Shown here piece after piece: positions 1 through 10,930 of a DNA stretch of 45,512 nucleotides. Origin of the DNA: Planctomycetota bacterium (GTDB taxonomy: Bacteria > Planctomycetota > Phycisphaerae > Sedimentisphaerales > Anaerohalosphaeraceae). The stretch's first letter is position 1. Each line of letters begins with the position of its first letter. The position numbers and the translations under genes were made by a program. The notes beneath the pieces were generated by a model. The model searched no databases. It was not told the origin of the DNA and worked only from the letters and a program-made list of their open reading frames with translations. Location of the stretch: contig JAKPDO010000026.1 of assembly GCA_029552545.1 (NCBI GenBank), forward strand, positions 1 through 45,512, given 5' to 3'.

Positions 1-1310
1 GCCTTAACGATTTTGCTGCGGCCGGATTTGACGGCGGCGGTGGCGTTGCGGGTATCCACCACCAGCTTGGCATGTTTGACAATCCAGGCGTAATCATAGC
101 AGCTGTGGTTGGTGGAAATCAGCACGCAGTCATAGGAACGAAGCATCGCCGCCGACAGCGGCCGGCTGGTCATCTTCAAATCATACTCCCGCATCTTGTG
201 GGTTTTCGGCACATACGGGTCGTTATAGTCCACTTTCGCCCCCCGCTCCTGAAGCAGCTCAATCAGCTCCAGCGACGGCGATTCCCGCACATCATCGATA
301 TCCGGCTTGTAGGCCAGACCGAGCACAAGGATTTTGGAACCCTTTAAGCTCTTCTTTCGGTCGTTAAGGGCCTCCATTACCTTGTGAACTACATAATGCG
401 GCATACTCGTGTTAATCTCGCCGGCCAGCTCGATAAACCGCGTGGCCATTCCGTACTGCCGGGCCTTCCAGGTCAGATAGAACGGGTCGATCGGGATGCA
501 GTGGCCGCCCAGCCCGGGCCCCGGATAAAACGGATGATAGCCGAACGGCTTGGTGCTGGCCGCCCGTATGACCTCCCAGACATCAATGCCCATCCGGTCG
601 AAAACCATTTTCAGTTCGTTAACCATTGCAATATTGATGCACCGATAGACATTCTCGAGAATCTTGGTCGCCTCCGCCGCCTCCACGGAAGAAACCGGCA
701 CCATTTTCTGGATAGCCAACGAGTACAATTGATGGGCCAGCTGCCGGCATTTGGGGGTCAAACCGCCGACTACTTTGGGAATCGTGCGAGTGGTATACTG
801 TTTATTGCCCGGGTCCTCGCGTTCCGGCGAAAAGGCCAGATAGAAATCCTTGCCAGCTTTCAGACCCGTTGCCTCCAGAATCGGCTTCATCAGTTCCCGC
901 GTGGTGCCCGGATAGGTCGTGCTTTCCAGAGAAATCAGATGGCCTTTTCGCAGATATTTGGCAATGGTGCGGCAGCTGCCCTCGACATACTGCATATCCG
1001 GTTCACGATTGGGCGTCAGCGGCGTCGGCACGCAAATCAGGACCGCATCGGCCTTGCGAATCTGGGACATATCGGATGTGGCAGTGAACTTTCCGCTTTT
1101 GACCATCTTGCGGACGACTTCATGGGGTACATTCTTAATGATGCTTCGGCCGGAATTGAGAATCTTGACCTTTTTTTCATCAATATCAAAGCCGAGCACC
1201 TTCACCCCCGACAAAGCAAATTCCCGGGCCAGCGGCAGCCCCACATAGCCCAAGCCGAGAACTCCCACCACAACCTTTTTACTCGCAATCTTTTTCTCGA
1301 GATTGTCCAT
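1..1310 (-). CDS. wbpA: UDP-N-acetylglucosamine 6-dehydrogenase (WbpA/WecC type), 3' end cut by window edge
   Basis: The minus-strand frame opens at ATG 1310 behind an AAGGA Shine-Dalgarno and stays open for 436 codons to the window edge, so only the C-terminal end is missing. The N-terminus has a Rossmann GxGYVGLPLA motif. The catalytic cysteine lies in GLGGHCIPIDPFYL, followed by the C-terminal UDP-binding domain (VLGLAYKPDIDDVRESPS). The family oxidises the C6 of a UDP-HexNAc to the uronate with NAD. With wbpB, wbpE and wbpD upstream on the same strand, UDP-GlcNAc to UDP-GlcNAcA is the best guess; UDP-ManNAc (WecC) cannot be excluded. It is separated from those partners by a dockerin gene and a toxin-antitoxin pair. 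Confidence 0.88.
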   Translation of the reverse strand, partial: MDNLEKKIASKKVVVGVLGLGYVGLPLAREFALSGVKVLGFDIDEKKVKILNSGRSIIKNVPHEVVRKMVKSGKFTATSDMSQIRKADAVLICVPTPLTPNREPDMQYVEGSCRTIAKYLRKGHLISLESTTYPGTTRELMKPILEATGLKAGKDFYLAFSPEREDPGNKQYTTRTIPKVVGGLTPKCRQLAHQLYSLAIQKMVPVSSVEAAEATKILENVYRCINIAMVNELKMVFDRMGIDVWEVIRAASTKPFGYHPFYPGPGLGGHCIPIDPFYLTWKARQYGMATRFIELAGEINTSMPHYVVHKVMEALNDRKKSLKGSKILVLGLAYKPDIDDVRESPSLELIELLQERGAKVDYNDPYVPKTHKMREYDLKMTSRPLSAAMLRSYDCVLISTNHSCYDYAWIVKHAKLVVDTRNATAAVKSGRSKIVK

Positions 1311-1337
1311 AGTCATCCTTCCTTATCGTTTCCTATT

Positions 1338-1375
1338 CCAAACACCACTGCGGGTCATACGGATTGCCGCAGCGG
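1338..1375 (-). repeat. Orphan copy of the 3' end of the dockerin gene
   Basis: Read on the minus strand this encodes RCGNPYDPQWCLE and a TAG stop. It matches the last codons of the dockerin gene at 2219-2256 with 33 identical bases (1343-1375 versus 2224-2256) and one mismatch in the outer five. There is no reading frame in front of it, because the MNT stop codon lies only 7 bp away. It is therefore a gene-end remnant, forming a direct repeat around the MNT/HEPN pair. Confidence 0.85.
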
Positions 1376-1382
1376 GCTGTTT

Positions 1383-1700
1383 TCAGCCGTACACCACTTC
1401 TCCGTTACGAGCATAATCCGCGATAAAAGAATTCCCAGACTGCCACTCCTGCGGAGTCATCGCTACCGCTTCAATCGGTTTGAATACCTTATAAATTGCC
1501 GCAGACAATAATTCGATTCGCTCCCAGTATCCCTTCTCCTCAAAATCCTCCGAAATCACCACCAAATCGATATCACTGTCTTGCTGCTGCTGCCCGGTCG
1601 CATAAGAACCGAACAAAATAATTTTTTGGGGTTTGATTCCGACCTCCCGCAGGGCTTTTTGAAAATCAGAAATGACGGCTAAAACTGTTTTTTTATCCAT
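1383..1700 (-). CDS. MNT-family minimal nucleotidyltransferase (putative antitoxin)
   Basis: A 105-residue protein with the nucleotidyltransferase signature ILFGSYATGQQQQDSDIDLV: the GS pair at about residues 31-32 and the metal-binding DxD at about 43-45. In the known MNT/HEPN systems such proteins neutralise the HEPN partner, in some cases by adding AMP to it. It follows the HEPN gene and overlaps it by 22 nt, so the two are translationally coupled. The C-terminus (SFIADYARNGEVVYG) resembles that of other small MNT proteins. Family assignment is firm; the antitoxin role is inferred from gene order. Confidence 0.85.
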   Translation of the reverse strand: MDKKTVLAVISDFQKALREVGIKPQKIILFGSYATGQQQQDSDIDLVVISEDFEEKGYWERIELLSAAIYKVFKPIEAVAMTPQEWQSGNSFIADYARNGEVVYG

Positions 1701-2059
1701 TGGAGAACTTCCTTGGCCTGAATAATCAACTGCTTAGAGATCACATCTGTATAATGGCTTTGCAATTGTTCAAGATCTTCGGGATACCTTGTCGCAATAT
1801 GAGCTTCATTAAGCCGAGCGATAATTGTCCCTGTTTTCTCTTCAGGCCTGATTCCCATCTTGTCCAGCAAATAAATCAGGTTATGCGTTTTGGGCGGAAC
1901 CTCACGCAGCTTCGCCAGATAAAGACCTTTGAGTGCCTTCTCCAGAGACAAATGGCACAGAAAAACCGCGTAAAAATATCTCCCGCCGCTGTGCATAAAC
2001 TCTGCGGTTTCCATATCATAATCAGCCTGCTTCATCCATTCCGCGGCTTTGTTGTCCAT
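1679..2059 (-). CDS. HEPN domain protein (putative RNase toxin of an MNT/HEPN pair)
   Basis: A 126-residue, all-alpha protein. The HEPN features are an N-terminal WMKQADYDMETAEFM helix, a CHLSLEKALKGLYLAK helix, KTHNLIYLLDKMGI and a TRYPED segment near the C-terminus. HEPN toxins of this kind cleave RNA through an R-x4-6-H motif. A perfect match is not obvious here, so catalytic competence is uncertain. It is the first gene of the pair, upstream of and overlapping the MNT gene. The start at 2059 has a weak GGAAG ribosome-binding site. The pair sits directly downstream of the dockerin gene and is flanked by a duplicate of that gene's 3' end. Confidence 0.83.
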   Translation of the reverse strand: MDNKAAEWMKQADYDMETAEFMHSGGRYFYAVFLCHLSLEKALKGLYLAKLREVPPKTHNLIYLLDKMGIRPEEKTGTIIARLNEAHIATRYPEDLEQLQSHYTDVISKQLIIQAKEVLQWIKKQF

Positions 2060-2207
2060 CTTCCGCCGTTTTCCCTATTTCATTTTCCATTCGGCCTCAA
2101 CGACCGAACTGTTTCCTGAACAAGAACCAGTAAGCAATGGTCTATCGGTTTTTTTCACACCGGATTAACTGCTTTCGGTCCTGACAGATTGTCACAATCC
2201 CTCTGCC

Positions 2208-3590
2208 TTAAAAATGATCCAAGCACCACTGCGGGTCATACGGATTGCCGCAGCGGAGCCATTGGTTTGCCAACACAGAAAAATCGGACAGACCCACTAA
2301 ACAGTCCCCATCCAAATCCGCCGTCAGAGAGCTTTCGCATTGAAAAATCGTAAAAGCTGCATCGCTTGTGTCCGTTATCAACGAATCAGCCGAATCACCG
2401 ATGCGAATCAAACATGCCGTTGAATCCAAATGCGGCAGGGGCTTCCACAGATATTCACCCGTATTAGGAACACCGGGAGTAATCAGGTTCCAGGTGCTGC
2501 CGTTATCCGCTGAATAGACAATCCGGATGTACGCAGGCGAAGGCCCTTCGGTCTGCCAGCATATCGGGGCCTCTGTGCCCGCCAAAAACATTTCTCCGCC
2601 GTTTGGAGAAAGAATAGTCAGAACAGTCGGCACGGGCACATCGGCATAAAAAAGGTCATCTCCGCTTCGCCAGATTATCCGGCTGCCCCAGACGGTCGGA
2701 CGCAGCTGATGTCCCGGCCGCGTATCCACCGCCAGAAACGCCCCTGTCGCCAGATTGCACGCATAGATATCCGCGTTAGAGGAGCCGTTTCGATAATCCT
2801 CCCAGACCACCATAGAACCCTGAATAACCGGCAGAATCTGGTCGCCGGCCGCCTGGCAAACTGCAAATTCCGGTCCATCCGGAAGGCGGCGGGCATACAC
2901 ATCCACACCGGTTGTATTTTTGTTCCGCTCCTCCTGCCAGACAACTGTTCCGCCGCTGACAGACGGACGAAACTGCACGGCGGAATGCGTACAGACGGCC
3001 GTTTCCTGGCCGGACTGAAGATGTTTGGCGTAAATATCCCAGTTGCCTTCGTTCCGCAAATCCACCCAAACTACCCACGGCCAGTCAATCACCGGATACC
3101 CTTCAAACGCCGAGCCGTTGGAAATCACAAACTCCACGCCGGTTTCCAGATTGTACCCATATACATCCCAATTTCCGGCCCGATAGTCCTGCCAGACAAC
3201 AATGGAACCGCTCACACGGGGATTCATTTGAGCAGCGCTGTTGGTGCAGATTGCAAACTCCTGACGGGTTCGCAAATCAAAACCATAAATGTCATAATTG
3301 CCGCTGCGCATATCCTGCCAGACGACGATAGGGCCGCTGACGGAGGGCGCTGCCTGTTCCTGAGGAGCCGTGCAAATCACCAGTTCATTGGGCTCAGAAA
3401 AACTGTAGCCGTAAAGATTGGCATTCACACTGCCGTCTCTGAAATCCTGCCAGACCGCCGCAGCTCCGTCAAAAGCCGGATAATCCTGAATTCCCCCGGC
3501 TGTACACAAAGGAAATCTTGTCAAGTCCGCCGCTGCCGATCCTGCCAACATTCCAATCCCCATCACCGCCGTCCAAAACCGCTTCATCAC
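2208..3590 (-). CDS. Secreted TolB/WD40-like beta-propeller with C-terminal dockerin-like domain
   Basis: The 460-residue precursor begins with a signal peptide (MMKRFW, hydrophobic stretch, GSAAAD cleavage site) behind a strong AAAGGAGG. Residues about 25-310 contain at least five repeats of the type VVWQDxRxGNxDIYGxxLxT, each one blade of a beta-propeller. A Fn3/Ig-like segment follows (ILSPNGGEMFLAGTEAPICW). The last 45 residues are a dockerin-like calcium repeat (DLDGDCLVGLSDFSVLANQW ... NPYDPQWCLDHF), a very common tail of exported planctomycete proteins. The ligand is unknown. It interrupts the nucleotide-sugar cluster between wbpE and wbpA, and its 3' end is partly duplicated at 1338-1375. 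Confidence 0.85.
   Translation of the reverse strand: MMKRFWTAVMGIGMLAGSAAADLTRFPLCTAGGIQDYPAFDGAAAVWQDFRDGSVNANLYGYSFSEPNELVICTAPQEQAAPSVSGPIVVWQDMRSGNYDIYGFDLRTRQEFAICTNSAAQMNPRVSGSIVVWQDYRAGNWDVYGYNLETGVEFVISNGSAFEGYPVIDWPWVVWVDLRNEGNWDIYAKHLQSGQETAVCTHSAVQFRPSVSGGTVVWQEERNKNTTGVDVYARRLPDGPEFAVCQAAGDQILPVIQGSMVVWEDYRNGSSNADIYACNLATGAFLAVDTRPGHQLRPTVWGSRIIWRSGDDLFYADVPVPTVLTILSPNGGEMFLAGTEAPICWQTEGPSPAYIRIVYSADNGSTWNLITPGVPNTGEYLWKPLPHLDSTACLIRIGDSADSLITDTSDAAFTIFQCESSLTADLDGDCLVGLSDFSVLANQWLRCGNPYDPQWCLDHF
2219..2256 (-). repeat. In-gene partner of the 33-38 bp direct repeat (dockerin gene 3' end)
   Basis: These bases code for the final RCGNPYDPQWCLD of the dockerin gene. They are the intact partner of the orphan copy at 1338-1375. 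The two copies are 881 bp apart, and the DNA between them holds only the MNT/HEPN pair and its leader. Confidence 0.85.
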
Positions 3591-3672
3591 GACCTCCTTT
3601 CTTTATTGAATCCTTCCTAAAAGCCCTTCGTGATCAGCCAAACACTATTTTTAACAAATCACTGGGGCATTC

Positions 3673-4773
3673 TCAGCTGTAAAAAGCAAGAATGGTCTGG
3701 ACAACATACTCTTTCATTTCATCCGTCAGTTCCGGATAAATCGGCAGAGCCAGAACCTCTTTGGCGGCCTTTTCGGCCTCTGGGCAATCCCCTTCTTTGC
3801 CGCCCAAATAAGCAAAACATTCCTGCAGATGCAGCGGGACGGGATAATAAATCTCGCAGCCGATCTGCTTTTCCTTCAGATAAGCGACCAGCTCATCCCG
3901 CCGCGGCACACGGATGACATACTGGTTGAAGATGGAAACACAATCTTCCGAAATGACCGGTGTGCGGACAGGTGTTCCTTCAAAGCGTTTTGTGTAATAG
4001 GCTGCATTTTTTCGGCGGGCCTTTGACCATTTTTCCAGGTACGGCAGCTTGACCAGCAGGGCGGCCGCCTGAATCGGGTCCAGCCGAAAATTGCCGCCGA
4101 TGTATTTGTGGTAATATTTGGGCTGGCTGCCGTGATTGCGTAGAATCATCAAGCGCTGGTACAGGGCCTCGTCATTCGTCACGACCATCCCGCCGTCGCC
4201 GATGCCGCCCAGATTCTTGCTCGGGAAGAAGGAAAAACAGCCGCAGGTGCCGATGCTGCCTGCCCGCCGCCCTTTGTAGGTTGCGGAAATCGCCTGAGCC
4301 GCATCTTCAATCACCGCCAGCGAAGCCCGGCCGGCAATCTGCATAATCGGGTCCATATCCGCCATCTGTCCAAAGAGATGCACCGGCATAACGACTTTGG
4401 TGTGCCGGGTAATTGCCGGCTCAATCAGGGCCGGATTGATGTTGAAGGTGTCCGGGTCAATATCGACAAAAACGGGTTTGGCGCCGACCCGGGCAATGCA
4501 GCCGGCGGTTGCAAAAAAGGTAAACGGCGTTGTAATCACCTCATCCCCCGGACCGATTCCCAGACTCATCAGACTGTTTAAGATGGCATCCGTGCCGCTG
4601 GAAACCCCCACGGCATAGCGGCAGCCGCACAGCTGAGCAATTTCTTTTTCGAGCTGCTCCACTTTCGGTCCGCCGATGCAGACCTGGGAATCGAGCACTT
4701 CGTTAATCTGAGCCAGCACCTCTTGGCGAATCGTGCGGTACTGGGCTTTTAAATCCAGCAAAGGAACCTGCAT
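3673..4773 (-). CDS. wbpE: DegT/DnrJ/EryC1/StrS aminotransferase, WbpE-like
   Basis: A 366-residue PLP-dependent sugar aminotransferase. The N-terminal MQVPLLDLKAQY, the PLP-phosphate region SSGTDAILNSLMSLGIGPGDEV, ViEDAAQAisA and the Schiff-base lysine in FFPSKNLGGIGDGGM are all present. A GTG 6 bp further upstream is possible, but ATG 4773 is better spaced from GAGG. In the Pseudomonas pathway WbpE transfers an amino group from glutamate to the 3-keto sugar made by WbpB. It lies 21 bp after wbpD and two genes after wbpB, so the same reaction (UDP-3-keto-GlcNAcA to UDP-GlcNAc3NA) is likely. Confidence 0.87.
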   Translation of the reverse strand: MQVPLLDLKAQYRTIRQEVLAQINEVLDSQVCIGGPKVEQLEKEIAQLCGCRYAVGVSSGTDAILNSLMSLGIGPGDEVITTPFTFFATAGCIARVGAKPVFVDIDPDTFNINPALIEPAITRHTKVVMPVHLFGQMADMDPIMQIAGRASLAVIEDAAQAISATYKGRRAGSIGTCGCFSFFPSKNLGGIGDGGMVVTNDEALYQRLMILRNHGSQPKYYHKYIGGNFRLDPIQAAALLVKLPYLEKWSKARRKNAAYYTKRFEGTPVRTPVISEDCVSIFNQYVIRVPRRDELVAYLKEKQIGCEIYYPVPLHLQECFAYLGGKEGDCPEAEKAAKEVLALPIYPELTDEMKEYVVQTILAFYS

Positions 4774-4794
4774 GTTCACCTCAATTTCTTCGTT

Positions 4795-5457
4795 TTACGG
4801 TTTGAAATCCCGATACGGCCTGCGTCCGACGGACAGTTCCGGCGGCAGCGGAGAATCCTCGTCCAAATCCAGACACCGCAGCCGGCCGGGTTCCACTTCC
4901 TGATACCGATAGCCGCTCTCCGGACAGACCAGAATACCCTTTGCGTCAGGGTTTCGCAAGAGATGGCCGTGGCGGCTCATCCACCCTTTCAGACGTGCCG
5001 GAACACCTGCTACGAAGCCGTAATCGGGCACATCTTTTGTGACGACTGCTCCGGCCGCAACGAAGGCATATCGTCCGAGTGTGACGCCGCAGACAATGGT
5101 TGCATTGGCGCCGACGGTTGCCCCGCGGCGAATCAGCGTCTTCTCATACAGTCCGTGCCGAAGCACCTGAGAACGCGGATTAGAAACATTGGTCAGCACA
5201 CAGCTGGGACCCAAAAAGACGTCGTCCTCCAGCGTCACTCCTTCGTACACGGAGACATTGTTCTGAATTTTGACGCGATTGCCGATGACGGCGCCGGAGG
5301 CCACAAAGACATTCTGGCCGAGAATACATCCTGACCCGATCACAGCCCCTCGGCAGATATGGCAAAAATGCCAGATTTTTGTGCCTGCTCCGATCGTGCA
5401 GGGCTCATCCACCACGGCCGTCGGATGCACAAAATAAGGTTTTGTCGGTTCGCTCAT
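4795..5457 (-). CDS. wbpD: UDP-GlcNAc3NA N-acetyltransferase (WbpD-like left-handed beta-helix)
   Basis: A 220-residue hexapeptide-repeat acyltransferase. The frame stays open upstream to 5706, but that part overlaps wbpB and is not protein-like; the start at 5457 ([19 protein letters not shown]) is chosen because the family begins there and it leaves 8 bp behind the wbpB stop. Repeated I/V-G-x-G-x steps ([52 protein letters not shown]) form the beta-helix. WbpD acetylates the 3-amino group with acetyl-CoA, giving UDP-2,3-diacetamido-2,3-dideoxy-glucuronate. An unusual C-terminal extension of about 40 residues ([20 protein letters not shown]) looks like a small add-on. Confidence 0.87.
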   Translation of the reverse strand: MSEPTKPYFVHPTAVVDEPCTIGAGTKIWHFCHICRGAVIGSGCILGQNVFVASGAVIGNRVKIQNNVSVYEGVTLEDDVFLGPSCVLTNVSNPRSQVLRHGLYEKTLIRRGATVGANATIVCGVTLGRYAFVAAGAVVTKDVPDYGFVAGVPARLKGWMSRHGHLLRNPDAKGILVCPESGYRYQEVEPGRLRCLDLDEDSPLPPELSVGRRPYRDFKP

Positions 5458-5465
5458 CGATTGAA

Positions 5466-6422
5466 TCAATCGGTCTTCAGCCGGATCAGCATCGGGTGAT
5501 AATCGCCTTTGCAGCCGGTGGGCTGACTGTGGCGAATGGTGTAAACCATCTCCAGTGAGGGCATCACCTCCTGCCAGCCGAATCCTTCGCCGGCCAGGAT
5601 TTTTCGGTAGCTTTCCGTATGCAGGTCGGTAAAGCCGCCGGAGAACTCCACTTCTCCGCCGTCCACACGAATGGACCGAAAGGTCGCCGCTTTGCCCGGC
5701 ACCCATTCAAAAGGCAGGTCGTTTCGATTCACGGACAAAAACCACCGCACCCGGGCCCGCTCCAGCTCCAGATAGCCGGCAGCCCGCTGCGGCTCATACA
5801 AATGCACAGTATTGGTCTTGACCGTCCCGAAAATCCAGGCGAGCATGTCAAAAAAATGAATGCCGATGTTGGCGGCGATGCCGCCGGACTTGCTTTCATC
5901 GCCTTTCCAGGAGACCAGATACCATTGCCCACGGGCGGTAATATAGGTCACCTCCACATCATAGATTTTGCCGGGCGGGCCCTGTTCGACCTGTTCTTTG
6001 AGCCGGCGGATGGCCGGATGAAGCCGCAGCTGCATAATGGTATGAATACGGCGGCCTGACTCTTTTTCCAGTTCCCCCAGGGCAACGGCATTCCACGGAT
6101 TAATCACCAGCGGCTTTTCGCAAATCGCATCCGCCCCTATCCGCAGGGCAAACCGCACATGGGCGTCGTGCAGATAATTCGGTGAGCAGATGGAAACGTA
6201 GTGGACCCCTTCCCCTTTGCGGCGCAGTTTTTCCAGATGGCGGTCAAACCGTTCGAACTCCGTAAAGAAACGGGCATCGGGGAAATAGGAGTCGAGCACC
6301 CCTGCTGAATCGCTGCGGTCCAGGGCCGCCACCAGCGTATTGCCGGTATCCCGAATGGCCTGCAGATGCCGCGGCGCGATATATCCGCAGGCACCGATCA
6401 GAGCAAAGGATTTGGCTGTCAT
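5466..6422 (-). CDS. wbpB: UDP-GlcNAcA 3-dehydrogenase (WbpB-like Gfo/Idh/MocA oxidoreductase)
   Basis: A 318-residue oxidoreductase matching the length of WbpB. The start at 6422 ([20 protein letters not shown]) is preferred over an in-frame upstream start at 6479, because it lies 7 bp after the fcl stop. WbpB-like landmarks are the Rossmann loop [25 protein letters not shown], the EKPLV lysine/proline motif, [24 protein letters not shown] and [15 protein letters not shown]. The enzyme oxidises C3 of UDP-GlcNAcA and in the known system recycles its NADH on 2-oxoglutarate. It is followed closely by wbpD and wbpE, the next steps of the pathway. Confidence 0.9.
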   Translation of the reverse strand: MTAKSFALIGACGYIAPRHLQAIRDTGNTLVAALDRSDSAGVLDSYFPDARFFTEFERFDRHLEKLRRKGEGVHYVSICSPNYLHDAHVRFALRIGADAICEKPLVINPWNAVALGELEKESGRRIHTIMQLRLHPAIRRLKEQVEQGPPGKIYDVEVTYITARGQWYLVSWKGDESKSGGIAANIGIHFFDMLAWIFGTVKTNTVHLYEPQRAAGYLELERARVRWFLSVNRNDLPFEWVPGKAATFRSIRVDGGEVEFSGGFTDLHTESYRKILAGEGFGWQEVMPSLEMVYTIRHSQPTGCKGDYHPMLIRLKTD

Positions 6423-6429
6423 CGCTTGG

Positions 6430-8404
<1,975 letters not shown>

Positions 8405-8408
<4 letters not shown>

Positions 8409-9349
8409 ACGGCCTCCCTGCGCATCCACTGAACAAAACGGGCTAATCCCTCTTTAAGAGACGTTTTGGGACAATATCCGAGGTCCTCCGCAGCTTTCCG
8501 AATATCCGCACAGGTGCGAATCACATCGCCCGGCTGAGGCGGCAGAAAGCGACGCTCAGCCCGTTTGTTCAGTGCCTCCTCCAGAGCGGAAACCAAATCA
8601 TCCAGCCGAACCGGGCAGGAATCCCCGAGATTGTAAACGGCAAAGCCGCGGCAGGCCTTCAGGGCCGAAACCGTCCCGTCAATAATATCATCAATATACG
8701 TAAAATCCCTCTCGGCGGAACCGTCTCCATAAATCGGAACCGGCCTGCCGGCCTCAATCAGCCGGGCAAACTTGTGAATCGCCAGGTCCGGGCGCTGTCG
8801 AGGGCCGTACACAGTGAAGAACCGAAGACAGAAGATATGCATTCCGTATAAATGATGATACGTCCGACACAGCATTTCCCCCGCCTTTTTGGTGGCGGCA
8901 TAAGGAGAAACCGGTTCATTGACCGGGTCATCTTCGGAAAAAGGAATCCGGCTGCTGTTGCCGTACACACTCGAACTGGATGCGAACAGCACCGTGCGAA
9001 TCTTGTTTTTCCGGGCCGACTCGAGTACGGCCGCCGTGCCCCGCACATTCACATCGGCATAGCCGAGGGGGTCTTCGATGGAGGGCCGCACGCCTGCCTT
9101 GGCCGCCAGATGAACCACGGCATCCGAACCGTCCGCCGCTGCTTCCAGAAAGGCCGCATCTCGAATATCGCCCTCTTTCAGCTCGAACCGATTCGATTTC
9201 AAAAGGTCAGCCAGATTTCTTCGTTTGACCGCCGGTTCATAAAACGGGTCAAAGTTATCCACGCCGACTACGGAATACCCTTCCGCAATCAGACGCTGAC
9301 ACAAATGCGACCCGATAAATCCGGCCGCCCCTGTTACGAGAACCCTCAT
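8405..9349 (-). CDS. NAD-dependent epimerase, probably UDP-glucuronate 4-epimerase
   Basis: A 314-residue extended SDR protein: [10 protein letters not shown] nucleotide loop, [36 protein letters not shown] and the YAATK catalytic pair, then [16 protein letters not shown]. The [10 protein letters not shown] and [11 protein letters not shown] features are those of UDP-GlcA 4-epimerases. The gene follows ugd with an ATGA overlap, so its substrate UDP-glucuronate would be supplied by the gene before it, giving UDP-galacturonate. Other UDP-sugar 4-epimerase activities remain possible. Confidence 0.85.
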
Positions 9350-10662
9350 CTTCCCTCCGGCATCTGCCGCACAACTGAACGGCCGATGCTGTAATATTCA
9401 ATTCCCTGTTTCTGAACAAACGAAGGGCTGTAAAGATTGCGTCCGTCAAAAATTACCGGTTTTTTCAGCCGACGGGCGATCTGGTCAAAATCCGGCGTTC
9501 GAAACTCCTGCCAGTCTGTAAAAATCACCAGTCCATCCGCTCCATCCAGCACATCGTAGGCATTCCCCAGACGCTGAATTCGACCGTCCAGCTCCGGACA
9601 AACCGCCTCCGGGTCATAGGCGGCAATCTGCACACCCGCCTCCAAAAAGCGCTGGATGCAGAAAACCGCCGGGGATTCCCGCGTATCATCCGTCCGTGCC
9701 TTGAACGACAACCCCCAGACCCCCAGTCGAACATCTCGCCGTCCCTGATAATACCGAAGCACCTTGTCGGCAAACCGCTGCTGCTGCCGGAGATTGGCCT
9801 GCTGGACGGCCTCGGCAATCGTCATCGGCACCCCTTTTTGGCGGCCCATATAAATCAGCGCGCGTACATCTTTGGGAAAACAGCTGCCGCCGAAACCGAC
9901 CCCCGGAAACAGAAAGGCCGGGCCGATTCGGCTGTCGCTGCCGATACCCGCCCGCACCTGCTCAATATCCGCACCATATTCTTCACATAAGGCGCTCAGT
10001 TCATTCATAAAGGAGATGCGCGAAGCCAGCATCACATTGGCCGCATACTTGGTCATCTCCGCGCTGGCCGGGTCCATAAAGAAAATCCGGCTGCTCTTGC
10101 GCATAAAGGGGGCATACAAATGCTTCATCCATTCCATCACGGCCGGATTGGTTGTGCCGATAATGACACGGTCGGGTTTGAGAAAATCTTCAACTGCCGA
10201 ACCTTCCTTCAGGAACTCCGGGTTGCTCACATAATCAAAAGGCACCTGAGTTTTGGAGGCAATCAGCTCGCTGACAATCTTGTGGGTACCGACCGGCACA
10301 GTGCTCTTGACCACAATAATCCGATATTCCTTCATCCACCTGGCAATCTCTTCGGCCACAGCAAGCACCGCGGAAATATCCGCCGAGCCGTCCGGCGCAC
10401 TGGGAGTGCCGACGCCGAGGATAAGAATGAGGGATTGCTCAACCCCTTCCTTTAAGTCTGTCGTAAAGGTCAGTCGGCCGCTCTTTTCATTTCGTCGGAC
10501 AATCTCTTCCAACCCAGGTTCATAAATCGGAATAATTCCTTTCTTGAGATTGTCTATCTTCTTTTTATCTTTGTCGATACAAATGACATGGTTTCCACCG
10601 TCCGCCAGACAAGCCGCCGCCACAAGACCTACATATCCGACGCCGACAACAGAAACCTTCAT
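9346..10662 (-). CDS. ugd: UDP-glucose 6-dehydrogenase
   Basis: A 438-residue dehydrogenase. It has VVGVGYVGLVAAACLAD at the N-terminus, VKSTVPVGT, EFLKEGSAVEDFLKPDRVIIG, the catalytic cysteine in GFGGSCFPKDVRALI and a C-terminal UDP-binding domain (VWGLSFKARTDDTRESPA). It oxidises UDP-glucose to UDP-glucuronate with two NAD. An AAGGAC ribosome-binding site precedes ATG 10662. It is the first gene of the nucleotide-sugar operon and is followed by three genes chained through ATGA overlaps. Confidence 0.95.
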   Translation of the reverse strand: MKVSVVGVGYVGLVAAACLADGGNHVICIDKDKKKIDNLKKGIIPIYEPGLEEIVRRNEKSGRLTFTTDLKEGVEQSLILILGVGTPSAPDGSADISAVLAVAEEIARWMKEYRIIVVKSTVPVGTHKIVSELIASKTQVPFDYVSNPEFLKEGSAVEDFLKPDRVIIGTTNPAVMEWMKHLYAPFMRKSSRIFFMDPASAEMTKYAANVMLASRISFMNELSALCEEYGADIEQVRAGIGSDSRIGPAFLFPGVGFGGSCFPKDVRALIYMGRQKGVPMTIAEAVQQANLRQQQRFADKVLRYYQGRRDVRLGVWGLSFKARTDDTRESPAVFCIQRFLEAGVQIAAYDPEAVCPELDGRIQRLGNAYDVLDGADGLVIFTDWQEFRTPDFDQIARRLKKPVIFDGRNLYSPSFVQKQGIEYYSIGRSVVRQMPEGR

Positions 10663-10930
10663 AAGACTAAGTCCTTTTTGTAAAGATAATTAAGAAATAT
10701 TTTCGCTTGGAAAGCCCCTTGAATCTACACTCCGTCCCCGTCGGCTGCAAACCAAAAGCCGATAGGACTTAAAACATTCTAAATAAAATACTTACGGAAC
10801 AACAAATCCGTTTTCCCGCTTACGTCTTCAGCCGAGAAAAAACGAATTTCTTCGCAATCGAAAGACAATATAAATATCGGTCTATCCTGAACATCGAGTT
10901 AAAAACGTCCTAAAAATCCGTATGTTTTTT
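10663..10930. other. 268-bp intergenic region upstream of the nucleotide-sugar operon
   Basis: AT-rich DNA between ugd and the PTPS gene, both on the minus strand. It must hold the operon promoter, but no convincing -35/-10 pair was found; TTGCAG and TAGATT, 17 bp apart near 10730-10760, are the best weak match. A 6-bp inverted repeat (TCGGCT at 10741 with AGCCGA at 10757) is the only hairpin seen. No small gene with a ribosome-binding site was recognised. Confidence 0.4.

Noticed and set aside
384..1511. Long plus-strand frames opposite minus-strand genes (also at 6340-7590, 18971-20170, 21776-23272, 25805-26905, 34602-35807 minus, 37764-39116 minus)
   Set aside because: They lie antiparallel to recognised genes, have Arg/His/Gln-rich compositions without domain motifs, and arise from GC-biased codon use.
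5458..5706. Longer WbpD N-terminus
   Set aside because: The extra 83 residues overlap wbpB out of frame and are Arg-rich without family similarity; the acetyltransferase begins naturally at 5457.
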